Source of the DNA: JAGKXC01 sp964554385 | GTDB taxonomy: Bacteria; Bacteroidota; Bacteroidia; NS11-12g; UBA955 | Length of the DNA stretch: 42,012 bases | Reading direction: 5' to 3' | Assembly (NCBI GenBank): GCA_964554385.1 | Contig: CAZKOM010000012.1 | Span: 1 to 42,012 of the forward strand | In this document: positions 9,423-16,863 of the stretch, one piece after another | Numbering within the stretch: the stretch's first letter is position 1 | Layout: every line of letters starts with the position of its first letter | Notes under the pieces: model-generated | Databases searched by the model: none | Told to the model about the DNA's origin: nothing | The model's input: only the letters and a program-made list of their open reading frames with translations | Program-made: the position numbers and the translations under genes

Positions 9423-9488
9423 AAATAAACTAGAATCAGAATGAATGCCTGCGATTTGCTTTGCGTAAACCCAAAATCTAGTTTATTT
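9423..9488 (-). repeat. 12-bp inverted repeat in the pnp 3' untranslated region
   Basis: AAATAAACTAGA at 9423-9434 is the exact reverse complement of 9477-9488, enclosing 42 bases. It lies just after the pnp stop codon and before the pnp terminator, so the mRNA can form a long closed loop there. No ORF fits inside. Confidence 0.6.
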
Positions 9489-9492
9489 AGGA

Positions 9493-11709
9493 TTAATTTC
9501 TTGGCTTATTGCCTTTGTTAAATCCACCTCTACGATCGCCCCTATCTCCACCATTGTTGCTTGGTCTTGGTCTACTTTCTCTTTCAACATAACCTTCTGG
9601 TTTAGGCGTTAGAGAACGCATACTTAGACGGAATTTTCCTGTCTTTTGATCCACTTCAACCAGTTGAACCTCTAATTCTTGACCCTCAGTAAATATACCT
9701 TCCATGGAGTTTATTCTCTCCCACGAAATTTCACTGATGTGTAGTAGACCGTCTTTACCCGGCATAAATTCTACAAAAGCTCCAAAATCAGTGATGGTTT
9801 TCACTTTGCCTTTATAGGTAGCTCCAACTTCAGGAATTGCAACAATTCCTTGAATAGCAGCTTTAGCTGCATTCATTCCATCGGCGTCATTGCTTAGTAT
9901 TTCAACATATCCTTTTCCTTCTTTTTCTTCTATAGAAATAGTAGTGCCGGTACGCGCTTGAAGCTCTTGGATAATCTTTCCACCTGGGCCAATTACTGCA
10001 CCAATAAATTCTTTGTCGATTATAATTAATTCAATTCTTGGAGTGTGAGGTTTTAAATCAGTGCTTGCCTCACTAATAGTTTTCTCCATTTCGCCAAGGA
10101 TGTGTAATCTTCCATCTTTTGCTTGTTTTAAAGCTTGAGACACCATGTCCCATTTAAGACCATTGATTTTAATATCCATTTGGCAAGCCGTAATACCGTC
10201 TTTGGTTCCTACTACTTTGAAGTCCATATCACCCAAATGGTCTTCATCACCCAAGATATCAGTAAGTACAGAGTACTTTCCTGTTTCATCGGTAATTAAA
10301 CCCATAGCGATACCGCCAACAGGTTTGCGTAATTGGATACCAGAGTCCATCAATGCCATTGATCCAGCGCATACAGTAGCCATAGAAGAAGAACCATTAG
10401 ATTCTAGAATATCGCTTACAATACGAATCACATAAGCAACATCGGCTGGCAACATGGCTTTTAATCCGCGTAATGCTAGGTTTCCATGTCCAATCTCACG
10501 TCTGCCAGGACCACGATTAGGTCTCACCTCACCGGTAGAAAATCCAGGGAAATTGTAGTGTAATAGTAAACGACTTTTACCATGGAGCATAGGTGCATCC
10601 AGCAACTGTTCGTCTAATTTACCACCAAGGGTTACGGTTGTTAATGACTGAGTTTCACCGCGTGTGAACACAGCAGAACCGTGGGCTGCAGGTAAATAAT
10701 TCACCTCGGTATAAATAGGTCTAACCTGAGTGGTAGATCTGCCATCCAAACGCTTACCGCTCTCAAGAATCATCGCACGCATTTGGTTGTATTCTGCTTC
10801 GTGGAAATATTTTTTCGCTAAACGAACCAATCTGTTCTCATCTTCTTGACCTTCAAACTGTTTAACGTATTCCGATATAATCGCTTTAAACTGTTCGGAA
10901 CGCTCCTTTTTTGAAGCACCACTTTCAGCAACAACTCGGATAGCCGCGGAAGTTTCACGGATTACACGTTCACGTAGTTCTTCGTCATTGTCTTCATGGT
11001 TGTACTCACGAACAGGCTTTCTACCACCCATTTTTTCTAAGAAAGCCAATTGCTCGGCACATTGACGCTTAATGGCGTCGTGTCCAAATTGTAAAGCAGA
11101 TAAAAATTCCTCTTCAGAAATTTCTTGCATTTCACCTTCTACCATGTTTAAATCGTTGGCAGTACCACCCACCAATAAATCTACATCCGATTTGTCTAAT
11201 TCTTCTTTGGTAGGATTCAATATCCACTGTCCATCGATTCTTCCAATTCTTACTTCAGAGATAGGTCCATTAAAAGGAATATCACTTAGCATTAATGCGG
11301 TAGAAGCAGCTAATCCAACATAAGTGTCTGGGAGGATGTTCTCGTCTGAAGAAATTAGGGTTAACATAACCTGTGTATCGGCATGATAATCTTCAGGAAA
11401 TAGAGGTCTTAAACAACGGTCTACTAATCTCGAAATCAACACTTCATAATCCGATAACTTGGCTTCTCTACGATGAAAACTACCAGGTATTCTGCCTACA
11501 GCGGCAAATTTTTCTTGGTAATCAACACTTAACGGTAGGAAATCTACTCCTTCTTTTGCGTCGTAATTAGAAACAACCGAAGCTAAAATCATGGTTTTGC
11601 CAACTTTTACTACGCAACTTCCGTGTGCTTGTCTGGCAAGTTTACCAGTTTCAATTTCGATGATTTTACCATCACCGGAATCAAATTGTGTTTTTTGTAT
11701 ATTAAACAT
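9493..11709 (-). CDS. pnp: Polyribonucleotide nucleotidyltransferase (PNPase)
   Basis: A 738-residue phosphorolytic 3'-5' exoribonuclease and RNA polymerase of the cytoplasm. Two RNase PH domains are present (residues ~10-230 and ~315-550, the second with FTRGETQ, GPGRREIGHG and the SNGSSSMATVC core), followed by a KH domain with the GxxG loop IGPGGK (~575) and an S1 domain (GKVKTITDFGAFVEF…GLLHISEIS, ~625-695). The basic, Gly/Arg-rich tail (RPRPSNNGGDRGDRRGG) is a common species-specific extension. Length matches the family. It follows rpsO as in many bacteria, but a terminator-like hairpin separates them, so pnp either has its own promoter or is reached by partial read-through. Confidence 0.98.
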   Translation of the reverse strand: MFNIQKTQFDSGDGKIIEIETGKLARQAHGSCVVKVGKTMILASVVSNYDAKEGVDFLPLSVDYQEKFAAVGRIPGSFHRREAKLSDYEVLISRLVDRCLRPLFPEDYHADTQVMLTLISSDENILPDTYVGLAASTALMLSDIPFNGPISEVRIGRIDGQWILNPTKEELDKSDVDLLVGGTANDLNMVEGEMQEISEEEFLSALQFGHDAIKRQCAEQLAFLEKMGGRKPVREYNHEDNDEELRERVIRETSAAIRVVAESGASKKERSEQFKAIISEYVKQFEGQEDENRLVRLAKKYFHEAEYNQMRAMILESGKRLDGRSTTQVRPIYTEVNYLPAAHGSAVFTRGETQSLTTVTLGGKLDEQLLDAPMLHGKSRLLLHYNFPGFSTGEVRPNRGPGRREIGHGNLALRGLKAMLPADVAYVIRIVSDILESNGSSSMATVCAGSMALMDSGIQLRKPVGGIAMGLITDETGKYSVLTDILGDEDHLGDMDFKVVGTKDGITACQMDIKINGLKWDMVSQALKQAKDGRLHILGEMEKTISEASTDLKPHTPRIELIIIDKEFIGAVIGPGGKIIQELQARTGTTISIEEKEGKGYVEILSNDADGMNAAKAAIQGIVAIPEVGATYKGKVKTITDFGAFVEFMPGKDGLLHISEISWERINSMEGIFTEGQELEVQLVEVDQKTGKFRLSMRSLTPKPEGYVERESRPRPSNNGGDRGDRRGGFNKGNKPRN

Positions 11710-11735
11710 TGTATGTATTTTTTAAAATAATATCA

Positions 11736-11773
11736 AATAAAAAGCCCCGATTCGCTTTGGCGAACGGGGCTTT
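11736..11773 (-). terminator. Terminator/attenuator between rpsO and pnp
   Basis: A GC-rich stem (11741-11755 with 11760-11773, one bulged A at 11750, loop TTTG) is followed on the minus strand by TTTTTATTTG. It lies between the rpsO stop and the pnp start, ending rpsO transcripts and limiting read-through into pnp. Confidence 0.85.
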
Positions 11774-11797
11774 CCTTATAATAAAATATGATAGAAA

Positions 11798-12067
11798 TTA
11801 CTTACGTAATCCTAGTTCTTTAATCAATGCGCGGTACTTGAAAATATCTTTCTTCGCAAGATAATTCAACAAGCTTCTGCGCTTACCTACCAACTTAATA
11901 AGAGATAACTCAGCGCTCTTATCTTTACGTTGGGTTTTCAAATGATTACTGATAAAATTAATTCTTTCAGTAAACATTGCAACCTGGGCTTCGGTGCTTC
12001 CTGTATTGGCTTCATTACCTCCGAAGGCCTTGAAAATTTCTTTCTTTCTTTCAGCAGTTAAATGCAT
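11798..12067 (-). CDS. rpsO: 30S ribosomal protein S15
   Basis: An 89-residue primary 16S rRNA-binding protein of the small subunit. The family pattern is clear: GSTEAQVAMFTERINFISNHLKTQRKD, then a stretch with KLVGKRRSLLNYL in the fourth helix. Length is exactly that expected. Only a short leader separates a good -7 promoter element from the start. No S15 autoregulatory leader structure is evident within that leader. Confidence 0.98.
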   Translation of the reverse strand: MHLTAERKKEIFKAFGGNEANTGSTEAQVAMFTERINFISNHLKTQRKDKSAELSLIKLVGKRRSLLNYLAKKDIFKYRALIKELGLRK

Positions 12068-12086
12068 GGTATTCTCAAATGGGACG

Positions 12087-12094
12087 CAAAGATA
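12087..12094 (-). promoter_or_regulatory. -7 element (TATCTTTG) for rpsO
   Basis: A perfect TAnnTTTG match on the minus strand, 19 bases before the rpsO ATG. This predicts a leader of about 14 bases. No clear -33 TTG at standard spacing. Confidence 0.5.
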
Positions 12095-12168
12095 ACGAAT
12101 TTGTTATAATTTGTGGAAACATTTAAAAAGATTTTTCAGATATCTACGATTTTTTCATAAAACAACAA

Positions 12169-12199
12169 AGCCGAGGTTTTACCCCCGGCCTCGCTGGCT
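12169..12199. other. GC-rich hairpin in the rpsO/ABC-exporter divergent region
   Basis: In an otherwise AT-rich 228-base intergenic region, AGCCGAGG…CCTCGCTGGCT can fold with a 5-bp core (12172-12176 with 12189-12193) plus a bulged 3-bp extension. An alternative pairing of the same bases on the minus strand is followed by a T-rich stretch (TTTGTTGTTTT). It has terminator-like looks, but no gene that would need terminating is seen on either side. Confidence 0.35.
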
Positions 12200-12251
12200 A
12201 TGAAAACTTAAATCTACCCCAACATAAAACCATTGAAGTATGAAATAGTTT

Positions 12252-12284
12252 TTGAGAATGGAAAAAATATGGAGTGTACCTTTG
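12252..12284 (+). promoter_or_regulatory. Promoter of the ABC exporter (TTG-N22-TACCTTTG)
   Basis: A -33 TTG at 12252-12254 and a perfect -7 TACCTTTG at 12277-12284, spaced by 22 bases, fit the Bacteroidota consensus. The ATG follows 11 bases after the -7 element, so the leader is only a few bases long. Confidence 0.6.
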
Positions 12285-12295
12285 TGTAGTAAATC

Positions 12296-14068
12296 ATGAA
12301 AGAATTATTTTTCCTAAATCAATATCTAGTTCGATACAAATATTGGATGTTGTTAGGGTTGTTATGTGTGTTGCTTACGAATGTGTTTTCTGCTTCGGTT
12401 CCGTATTTAGTAAGAGTAGGTTTGGATGAAGCTTTAACACAGTCTGCTTGGGTAAGTGGGTTTGCAGATCATAAGATTGCTTCAAATATTTATAAAACTG
12501 CAGGATTTTTTGGAGCACTCATTTTATTAGTTTCTGTGCTTCGAGGGGTTTTCATGTACTACATGCGACAAACACTTATTGTGGTTTCTCGTAAGGTTGA
12601 GTATGATTTAAAAAATCTATTATTTAATAAGTATCAGCAGCTAGGTGAGGATTTTTACAGAAAACACATGACAGGTGATCTGTTAAATCGTATGAGTGAA
12701 GATGTAGGAAATGTTCGCATGTACATAGGGCCTGCTATCATGTATTTTGCTAACATGCTCTTTACTTTTGTGGTGGTAATCTATCAAATGACCCAAGTTA
12801 ATTCGCAATTAACCATGTGGGTTCTTTTACCGCTGCCATTTTTAAGCCTTTCAATTTACTATGTAAGCGCAAAAATGAACACGGGAAATAGAGTGATTCA
12901 AGAACAATTATCATTATTAACTGCTAGTGCTCAGGAGACCTTTGCTGGAATTAGAATTATTAAATCCTTTGGCGTTGAACAACAGTTTATTGAAAAATTT
13001 AATCAAGAAGGACAAGAATATAAGCGCAGAAGTATGTCATTAGCGAAAGTGAATTCACTGTTTTTCCCGCTGATGTTATTGCTTATGGGACTATCTACTT
13101 TATTAGTAATGTATTTGGGCGGAAAGGCCGTGGAACGAGGGGAATTTACTCCAGGTAACTTGGCCGAATTTGTGATTTATCTTAATATGTTAATTTGGCC
13201 GGTGGCGAGTTTGGGTTGGACCACAGCATTGGTTCAAAAAGCCGCAGCAAGTCAGAAAAGAATAAACGAATTCGTATTGATGCCAGAACATGCGATTGGT
13301 GGAGATCAAGAGTTCACATTAAAACAGAGTATCTCAATTAAGGACGTTTCTTTTTGCTATCCAGGAAAAACGGAAAATGCGCTATCAGAAATCAATCTGT
13401 CTATTCAAAAAGGAGAAATAATTGGTGTGACCGGAAGAACAGGCAGCGGTAAGTCTACATTGGCGCAGTTGCTATCGGCGCAGTATTTTCCAGTAACCGG
13501 TGAAATTAGTTACGATAAGAACTCTACTTCTGTCTTGGATATTGCATCGATTCGGAGAAGTATTGCATACATTCCCCAAGACGTTTTTCTTTTTTCTGAT
13601 TCAATTCGGGAGAATATTTTATTTGGATTAGAGAATCCGGAATTGTCTCAAGATCGACTCAATCATGTAATTGAGTTGGCTTGCTTGTCAAAAGATATTG
13701 ATCAATGGCCAGATGGATTAGATACAATTATTGGAGAGCGTGGGGTTTCCTTGTCTGGTGGTCAAAAACAGCGTGTGAGTATTGCCCGGGCTTTATTAAA
13801 AGATTTTGAATTTTTGATCATGGATGATGGATTGAGTGCTGTGGATGCAGAAACGGAACGGTTGATAATTAATAATTTAGCAACAGAGCTTCAGGGAAAA
13901 ACCGCACTGATTATTTCTCATCGATTAGCGCCCTTACAGTTGGCAAGTAAAATTGTTGTTTTGGGTGATCACAAGGTTTTAGAGGTGAATACACATGAAA
14001 AACTACTTCTATCGAATGATTATTATCGCTATTTGTATGAAAGCCAAATACTTGAATCATCACAATAA
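12296..14068 (+). CDS. ABC transporter, fused permease/ATPase (exporter type)
   Basis: A 590-residue half-transporter: six-helix membrane domain (residues ~15-320) then an ATPase domain (~345-580). Walker A is GRTGSGKST, the Q-loop YIPQDVF, the signature LSGGQKQR and the H-loop ISHR. Walker B reads LIMDDGLSAVD, so Asp occupies the place of the usual catalytic Glu, as in the degenerate-site subunits of heterodimeric exporters of the MdlA/YheI type. No partner half-transporter lies next to it, so the partner is encoded elsewhere or it acts as a homodimer. Substrate (lipid, peptide or drug) cannot be told from sequence. It is transcribed from its own promoter, divergent from rpsO. Confidence 0.9.
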   Translation: MKELFFLNQYLVRYKYWMLLGLLCVLLTNVFSASVPYLVRVGLDEALTQSAWVSGFADHKIASNIYKTAGFFGALILLVSVLRGVFMYYMRQTLIVVSRKVEYDLKNLLFNKYQQLGEDFYRKHMTGDLLNRMSEDVGNVRMYIGPAIMYFANMLFTFVVVIYQMTQVNSQLTMWVLLPLPFLSLSIYYVSAKMNTGNRVIQEQLSLLTASAQETFAGIRIIKSFGVEQQFIEKFNQEGQEYKRRSMSLAKVNSLFFPLMLLLMGLSTLLVMYLGGKAVERGEFTPGNLAEFVIYLNMLIWPVASLGWTTALVQKAAASQKRINEFVLMPEHAIGGDQEFTLKQSISIKDVSFCYPGKTENALSEINLSIQKGEIIGVTGRTGSGKSTLAQLLSAQYFPVTGEISYDKNSTSVLDIASIRRSIAYIPQDVFLFSDSIRENILFGLENPELSQDRLNHVIELACLSKDIDQWPDGLDTIIGERGVSLSGGQKQRVSIARALLKDFEFLIMDDGLSAVDAETERLIINNLATELQGKTALIISHRLAPLQLASKIVVLGDHKVLEVNTHEKLLLSNDYYRYLYESQILESSQ

Positions 14069-14225
14069 TTATATTTTTTTCTAACATGTAAAATTTTTTT
14101 AAATGTTAAGTTGTTGATTATCAACAAATTATATTTGTTTAAAAAAATCGTCTTAAGATTTCACAAAATCTGATGTAATTTTTTGCATATTTGCCGTAAG
14201 ATTTTGTTGGAAAAACAATTGCCGT

Positions 14226-14528
14226 ATGCAAGAAGATAACTATAATAGTCAGTCGCAAGAAGAAATCTTCTCAAAGAGGATTCGTGCAGGGAAACGTACC
14301 TATTTTTTTGATGTTAAAGCCACTCGTAACAACGATTACTACGTTACAATTACTGAGAGTAAAAGAAGTAAGTATGATGATGGAAGTTTTGTGAAAACAA
14401 AAATTCATTTGTACAAGGAAGACTTTAATAAATTTACCGATGCCCTGAATGAAACGATTGGGCATGTAAAAATCAACCTACTTCCAGAGTATAACTTCGA
14501 CGAATATCAAAGACCCGAAGAAGATTAA
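14226..14528 (+). CDS. PUR-family (DUF3276) nucleic-acid-binding protein
   Basis: A 100-residue protein matching the DUF3276 family of Bacteroidota, related to the PUR-alpha fold and to Borrelia BpuR (single-stranded DNA/RNA binding). Visible features are RAGKRTYFFDVKATRNNDYY, ITESKR near the middle, and the acidic tail. Inferred role: regulation or protection of RNA or ssDNA in the cytoplasm; targets unknown. It is flanked by a 157-base very AT-rich upstream region with no ORF (a 7/8 match to the -7 element, CATATTTG, at 14186-14193), and by a strong terminator. Confidence 0.85.
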   Translation: MQEDNYNSQSQEEIFSKRIRAGKRTYFFDVKATRNNDYYVTITESKRSKYDDGSFVKTKIHLYKEDFNKFTDALNETIGHVKINLLPEYNFDEYQRPEED

Positions 14529-14554
14529 TATTTCTTCGAAATAAACTAATTATC

Positions 14555-14592
14555 AGAGGTTGTCATCATATTGATAACCTCTTTTTATTTTT
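14555..14592 (+). terminator. Terminator of the PUR-family gene
   Basis: An 11-bp stem with one G-T pair (14555-14565 with 14572-14582), 6-base loop, followed by TTTTATTTTT. The promoter of the next gene overlaps it. Confidence 0.88.
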
Positions 14593-14593
14593 G
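14560..14593 (+). promoter_or_regulatory. Promoter of the DUF4199 gene (TTG-N23-TATTTTTG) within the terminator
   Basis: A perfect -7 element TATTTTTG at 14586-14593 sits in the terminator's T-tract, and a -33 TTG (14560-14562) sits in its left arm, 23 bases away. The GTG start at 14598 follows 4 bases after the -7 element. Confidence 0.5.
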
Positions 14594-14597
14594 TACT

Positions 14598-15122
14598 GTG
14601 TTTAAACGAATTACTATATATGGAATTGCTTTTGGCTCACTGAGTGCAGCCATGCTATTGGTTCAATACTTTAATGGATTGTATAAAACCAGATCCTTTG
14701 TTGCCTCATTGCCTGTAATTTTTAATTTGCTGATTCCAGCCATTGGAGTCTATCTGTTTGTGAAGAGTTTAATGTCGGTTAAATTCGATAAACCCATTAA
14801 CATGGGTAAGGCATTATTCGGTTCTTTGGTGGTATCACTCTTGGTGGCATTGTGCAATATTGCTGCTTTTCGACACATATACAGCAATGAACCGGGAATC
14901 ATGAAGGAATATCGCGCTCTGCAATATGCCAGCATTGAGAAATATGTTAATTCGGATAATTCGGTGGCAGTTGCTGAAAAACCCAAAGCCATAAAGGAGA
15001 AGATTGATAATTTTGAGAATAATTTTTCGGTTTCGTCCTTTGGGGTAAATCAGATTTGGATGTGTTTGAGCACTGGAATGGTGGTAGCATTATTGGTGTT
15101 CGTGCGTAATCATCGAATGTAA
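14598..15122 (+). CDS. DUF4199 family membrane protein
   Basis: About 174 residues with four hydrophobic segments (around residues 5-25, 38-55, 70-90 and 145-165) and a charged region between the third and fourth. This is the pattern of DUF4199, a Bacteroidota inner-membrane family of unknown function. I chose GTG 14598 (MFKRITIYGIAFG), because an upstream in-frame TTG at 14571 lies inside the preceding terminator hairpin and would precede the promoter. Its stop is 2 bases before the start of the acyltransferase, so the two are cotranscribed and probably coupled. In Bacteroidota such proteins are often found near envelope and lipid genes, which fits this place. Confidence 0.75.
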   Translation: MFKRITIYGIAFGSLSAAMLLVQYFNGLYKTRSFVASLPVIFNLLIPAIGVYLFVKSLMSVKFDKPINMGKALFGSLVVSLLVALCNIAAFRHIYSNEPGIMKEYRALQYASIEKYVNSDNSVAVAEKPKAIKEKIDNFENNFSVSSFGVNQIWMCLSTGMVVALLVFVRNHRM

Positions 15123-15124
15123 TT

Positions 15125-15859
15125 TTGAAGATTTTAGGAAGAATTTGGTTGGTTTGGGCCGGGCTGTGGTTTGCAGTTTGGTTCTTACTATTGTATCCGT
15201 TTTTTTATTTGTTGTTGCAAAAGCAGGTAACTTTTCGATATGCACATGGATTGCGCAAATTATGGGGGAGATTAGCGTCGATAACAGGGTTTATTATTCC
15301 AATTGTTCATTATGAAACAGAAATTCCAAAGGATAAACGCTTGGTTTACTGTCCCAATCATATGTCATATTTGGATATAATTACTTGCGGTACTTATCTG
15401 CCTGGGTTTAATTTTTTCATGGGTAAAATGGAATTGACGAAAATTCCATTATTTAACATTTGGTTTAAGTCCTTGGATATTCCTGTAAAACGGGAAAGTA
15501 TTAAGAACGCACATGGTGCTTTTCTTAAGGCCAGTGAGCAAATGGATAAATTAGGAGCGAATCTAATTATCTATCCCGAGGGTAGAATTCCAGATGATAC
15601 TCCTAAAATTAAATTCCCATTCAAACCAGGAGCATTTAGAATTGCTATTGAAAAACAAATACCTATTGTTCCAGTTACATTGCTGGATAATTTGAAAAGA
15701 TTTGACAGCAATACAATGAATGGCAGTCCAGGTAGAATGAGGATGCTGGTACATACACCAATAGAAACAACGGGATTGTCTTTGGAAGATGTCCCAGCGT
15801 TGCAACAGAAAGTGTACGATGTATTATCTTTACAATTGAAAAATCACCAGATACTATGA
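15125..15859 (+). CDS. plsC: 1-acyl-sn-glycerol-3-phosphate acyltransferase family protein
   Basis: A 244-residue membrane-associated acyltransferase for glycerophospholipid synthesis. The catalytic HX4D motif is seen as NHMSYLD (residue ~79), and the substrate-binding motif as YPEGRIPDD (~150). A hydrophobic N-terminal helix (residues 5-32) anchors it. The start is a TTG 2 bases after the DUF4199 stop; the next in-frame Met is far inside and would remove the membrane anchor. The end overlaps gatC by 4 bases (ATGA), indicating one operon. Family assignment is firm; the exact acyl acceptor is not, as related enzymes acylate other lysolipids. Confidence 0.88.
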   Translation: MKILGRIWLVWAGLWFAVWFLLLYPFFYLLLQKQVTFRYAHGLRKLWGRLASITGFIIPIVHYETEIPKDKRLVYCPNHMSYLDIITCGTYLPGFNFFMGKMELTKIPLFNIWFKSLDIPVKRESIKNAHGAFLKASEQMDKLGANLIIYPEGRIPDDTPKIKFPFKPGAFRIAIEKQIPIVPVTLLDNLKRFDSNTMNGSPGRMRMLVHTPIETTGLSLEDVPALQQKVYDVLSLQLKNHQIL

Positions 15860-16152
15860 GAATAACTGAAGATAAAGTTAAGGAGTTGGCGAAATTAGCA
15901 CGGTTGCAATTTGAAGGACAAGAACTCACTAAAATGCAAGCAGATCTTGAAAATATACTAGTAATGTGTGAGAAATTAAATGGTTTAGATACAGCGGGGA
16001 AAGAACCTTTAATTTATATGGGTAACCAACACACCACCCTTCGAAAAGACGAGGTTGTGCAAGAAATTACGAAACAAGAGGCCTTAAAAAACGCGCCTAA
16101 AAAGGATAGTGACTTCTTTCGTGTTCCTAAAGTAATCGACGGAAATGAGTAA
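15856..16152 (+). CDS. gatC: Aspartyl/glutamyl-tRNA amidotransferase subunit C
   Basis: A 98-residue small subunit of the GatCAB complex, which converts Asp-tRNA(Asn) and Glu-tRNA(Gln) to the amidated forms. The family pattern is present: VKELAKLARLQF near the start, a middle helix LENILVMCEKLN, and the conserved LRKDEV…ALKNAPKKDSDFFRVPKVI near the end. gatA and gatB are not in the window, as often seen for gatC in this phylum. It overlaps the acyltransferase by 4 bases and the next gene by 8. Confidence 0.95.
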   Translation: MRITEDKVKELAKLARLQFEGQELTKMQADLENILVMCEKLNGLDTAGKEPLIYMGNQHTTLRKDEVVQEITKQEALKNAPKKDSDFFRVPKVIDGNE

Positions 16153-16822
16153 AGCACTCATTCAACTTAAGGAAATAACCAAAACCTACACTCTGGGAGA
16201 GCAAATTGTGCATGCTCTACAACGAATAGATATAGAAATATTAGCTACAGAATATGTAGCACTCATGGGTCCAAGTGGATCCGGGAAGTCTACCTTAATG
16301 AATATTATTGGTTGTTTAGATACACCAACATCCGGTGAGTATTGGTTGAATAACAAGTTGGTTAGCAGGATGACCGATGCCGAATTAAGTATTGTTAGGA
16401 ACGATGAAATTGGCTTTGTTTTTCAAACATTTAATCTTTTGGGAAGATTATCTGCTCAAGAAAATGTAGCATTGCCCTTGGTATATGCAGGCATTTCGCA
16501 AAAAGAACGCATGGAGAGGGCGGCGGCTACTTTGGAAAAAGTGGGTTTAAAAGACAGAATGTTGCATAAGCCCAATGAATTATCCGGCGGGCAGAGACAA
16601 CGTGTTGCTGTGGCGAGAGCACTTATTAATAACCCAAGTTTACTATTGGCCGATGAGCCTACAGGTAATTTAGACACCAAGACATCTCACGAAATAATGG
16701 ATTTATTCCGCGAAATTCATGAATTAGGGAATACCATTGTTTTAGTTACTCATGAAGAGGATATTGCACAAAATGCCAAACGAATTATCCGTTTAAGGGA
16801 TGGTTTAGTAGATGATAATTAA
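16145..16822 (+). CDS. LolD/MacB-type ABC transporter ATP-binding protein
   Basis: A 225-residue ATPase subunit. Walker A is GPSGSGKST, the Q-loop FVFQTFNLL, the signature LSGGQRQR, Walker B LLADEPTGNLD and the H-loop VTHEED. The LARTTGNLD-like end of Walker B and the FN(L) after the Q-loop mark the LolD/MacB/FtsE group, which drives permeases with large periplasmic domains (lipoprotein release or efflux). No permease gene lies beside it, so its partner must be elsewhere. It starts 8 bases inside gatC, the last member of the coupled run DUF4199-plsC-gatC-ATPase. Confidence 0.88.
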   Translation: MSKALIQLKEITKTYTLGEQIVHALQRIDIEILATEYVALMGPSGSGKSTLMNIIGCLDTPTSGEYWLNNKLVSRMTDAELSIVRNDEIGFVFQTFNLLGRLSAQENVALPLVYAGISQKERMERAAATLEKVGLKDRMLHKPNELSGGQRQRVAVARALINNPSLLLADEPTGNLDTKTSHEIMDLFREIHELGNTIVLVTHEEDIAQNAKRIIRLRDGLVDDN

Positions 16823-16863
16823 TGTAAACAATTCAATTTTTTATTGATATTGCAAGAGATTTA

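Noticed and set aside
14571..14600. TTG start for the DUF4199 gene
   Set aside because: It lies inside the terminator hairpin and before the -7 element; GTG 14598 gives the usual N-terminus.
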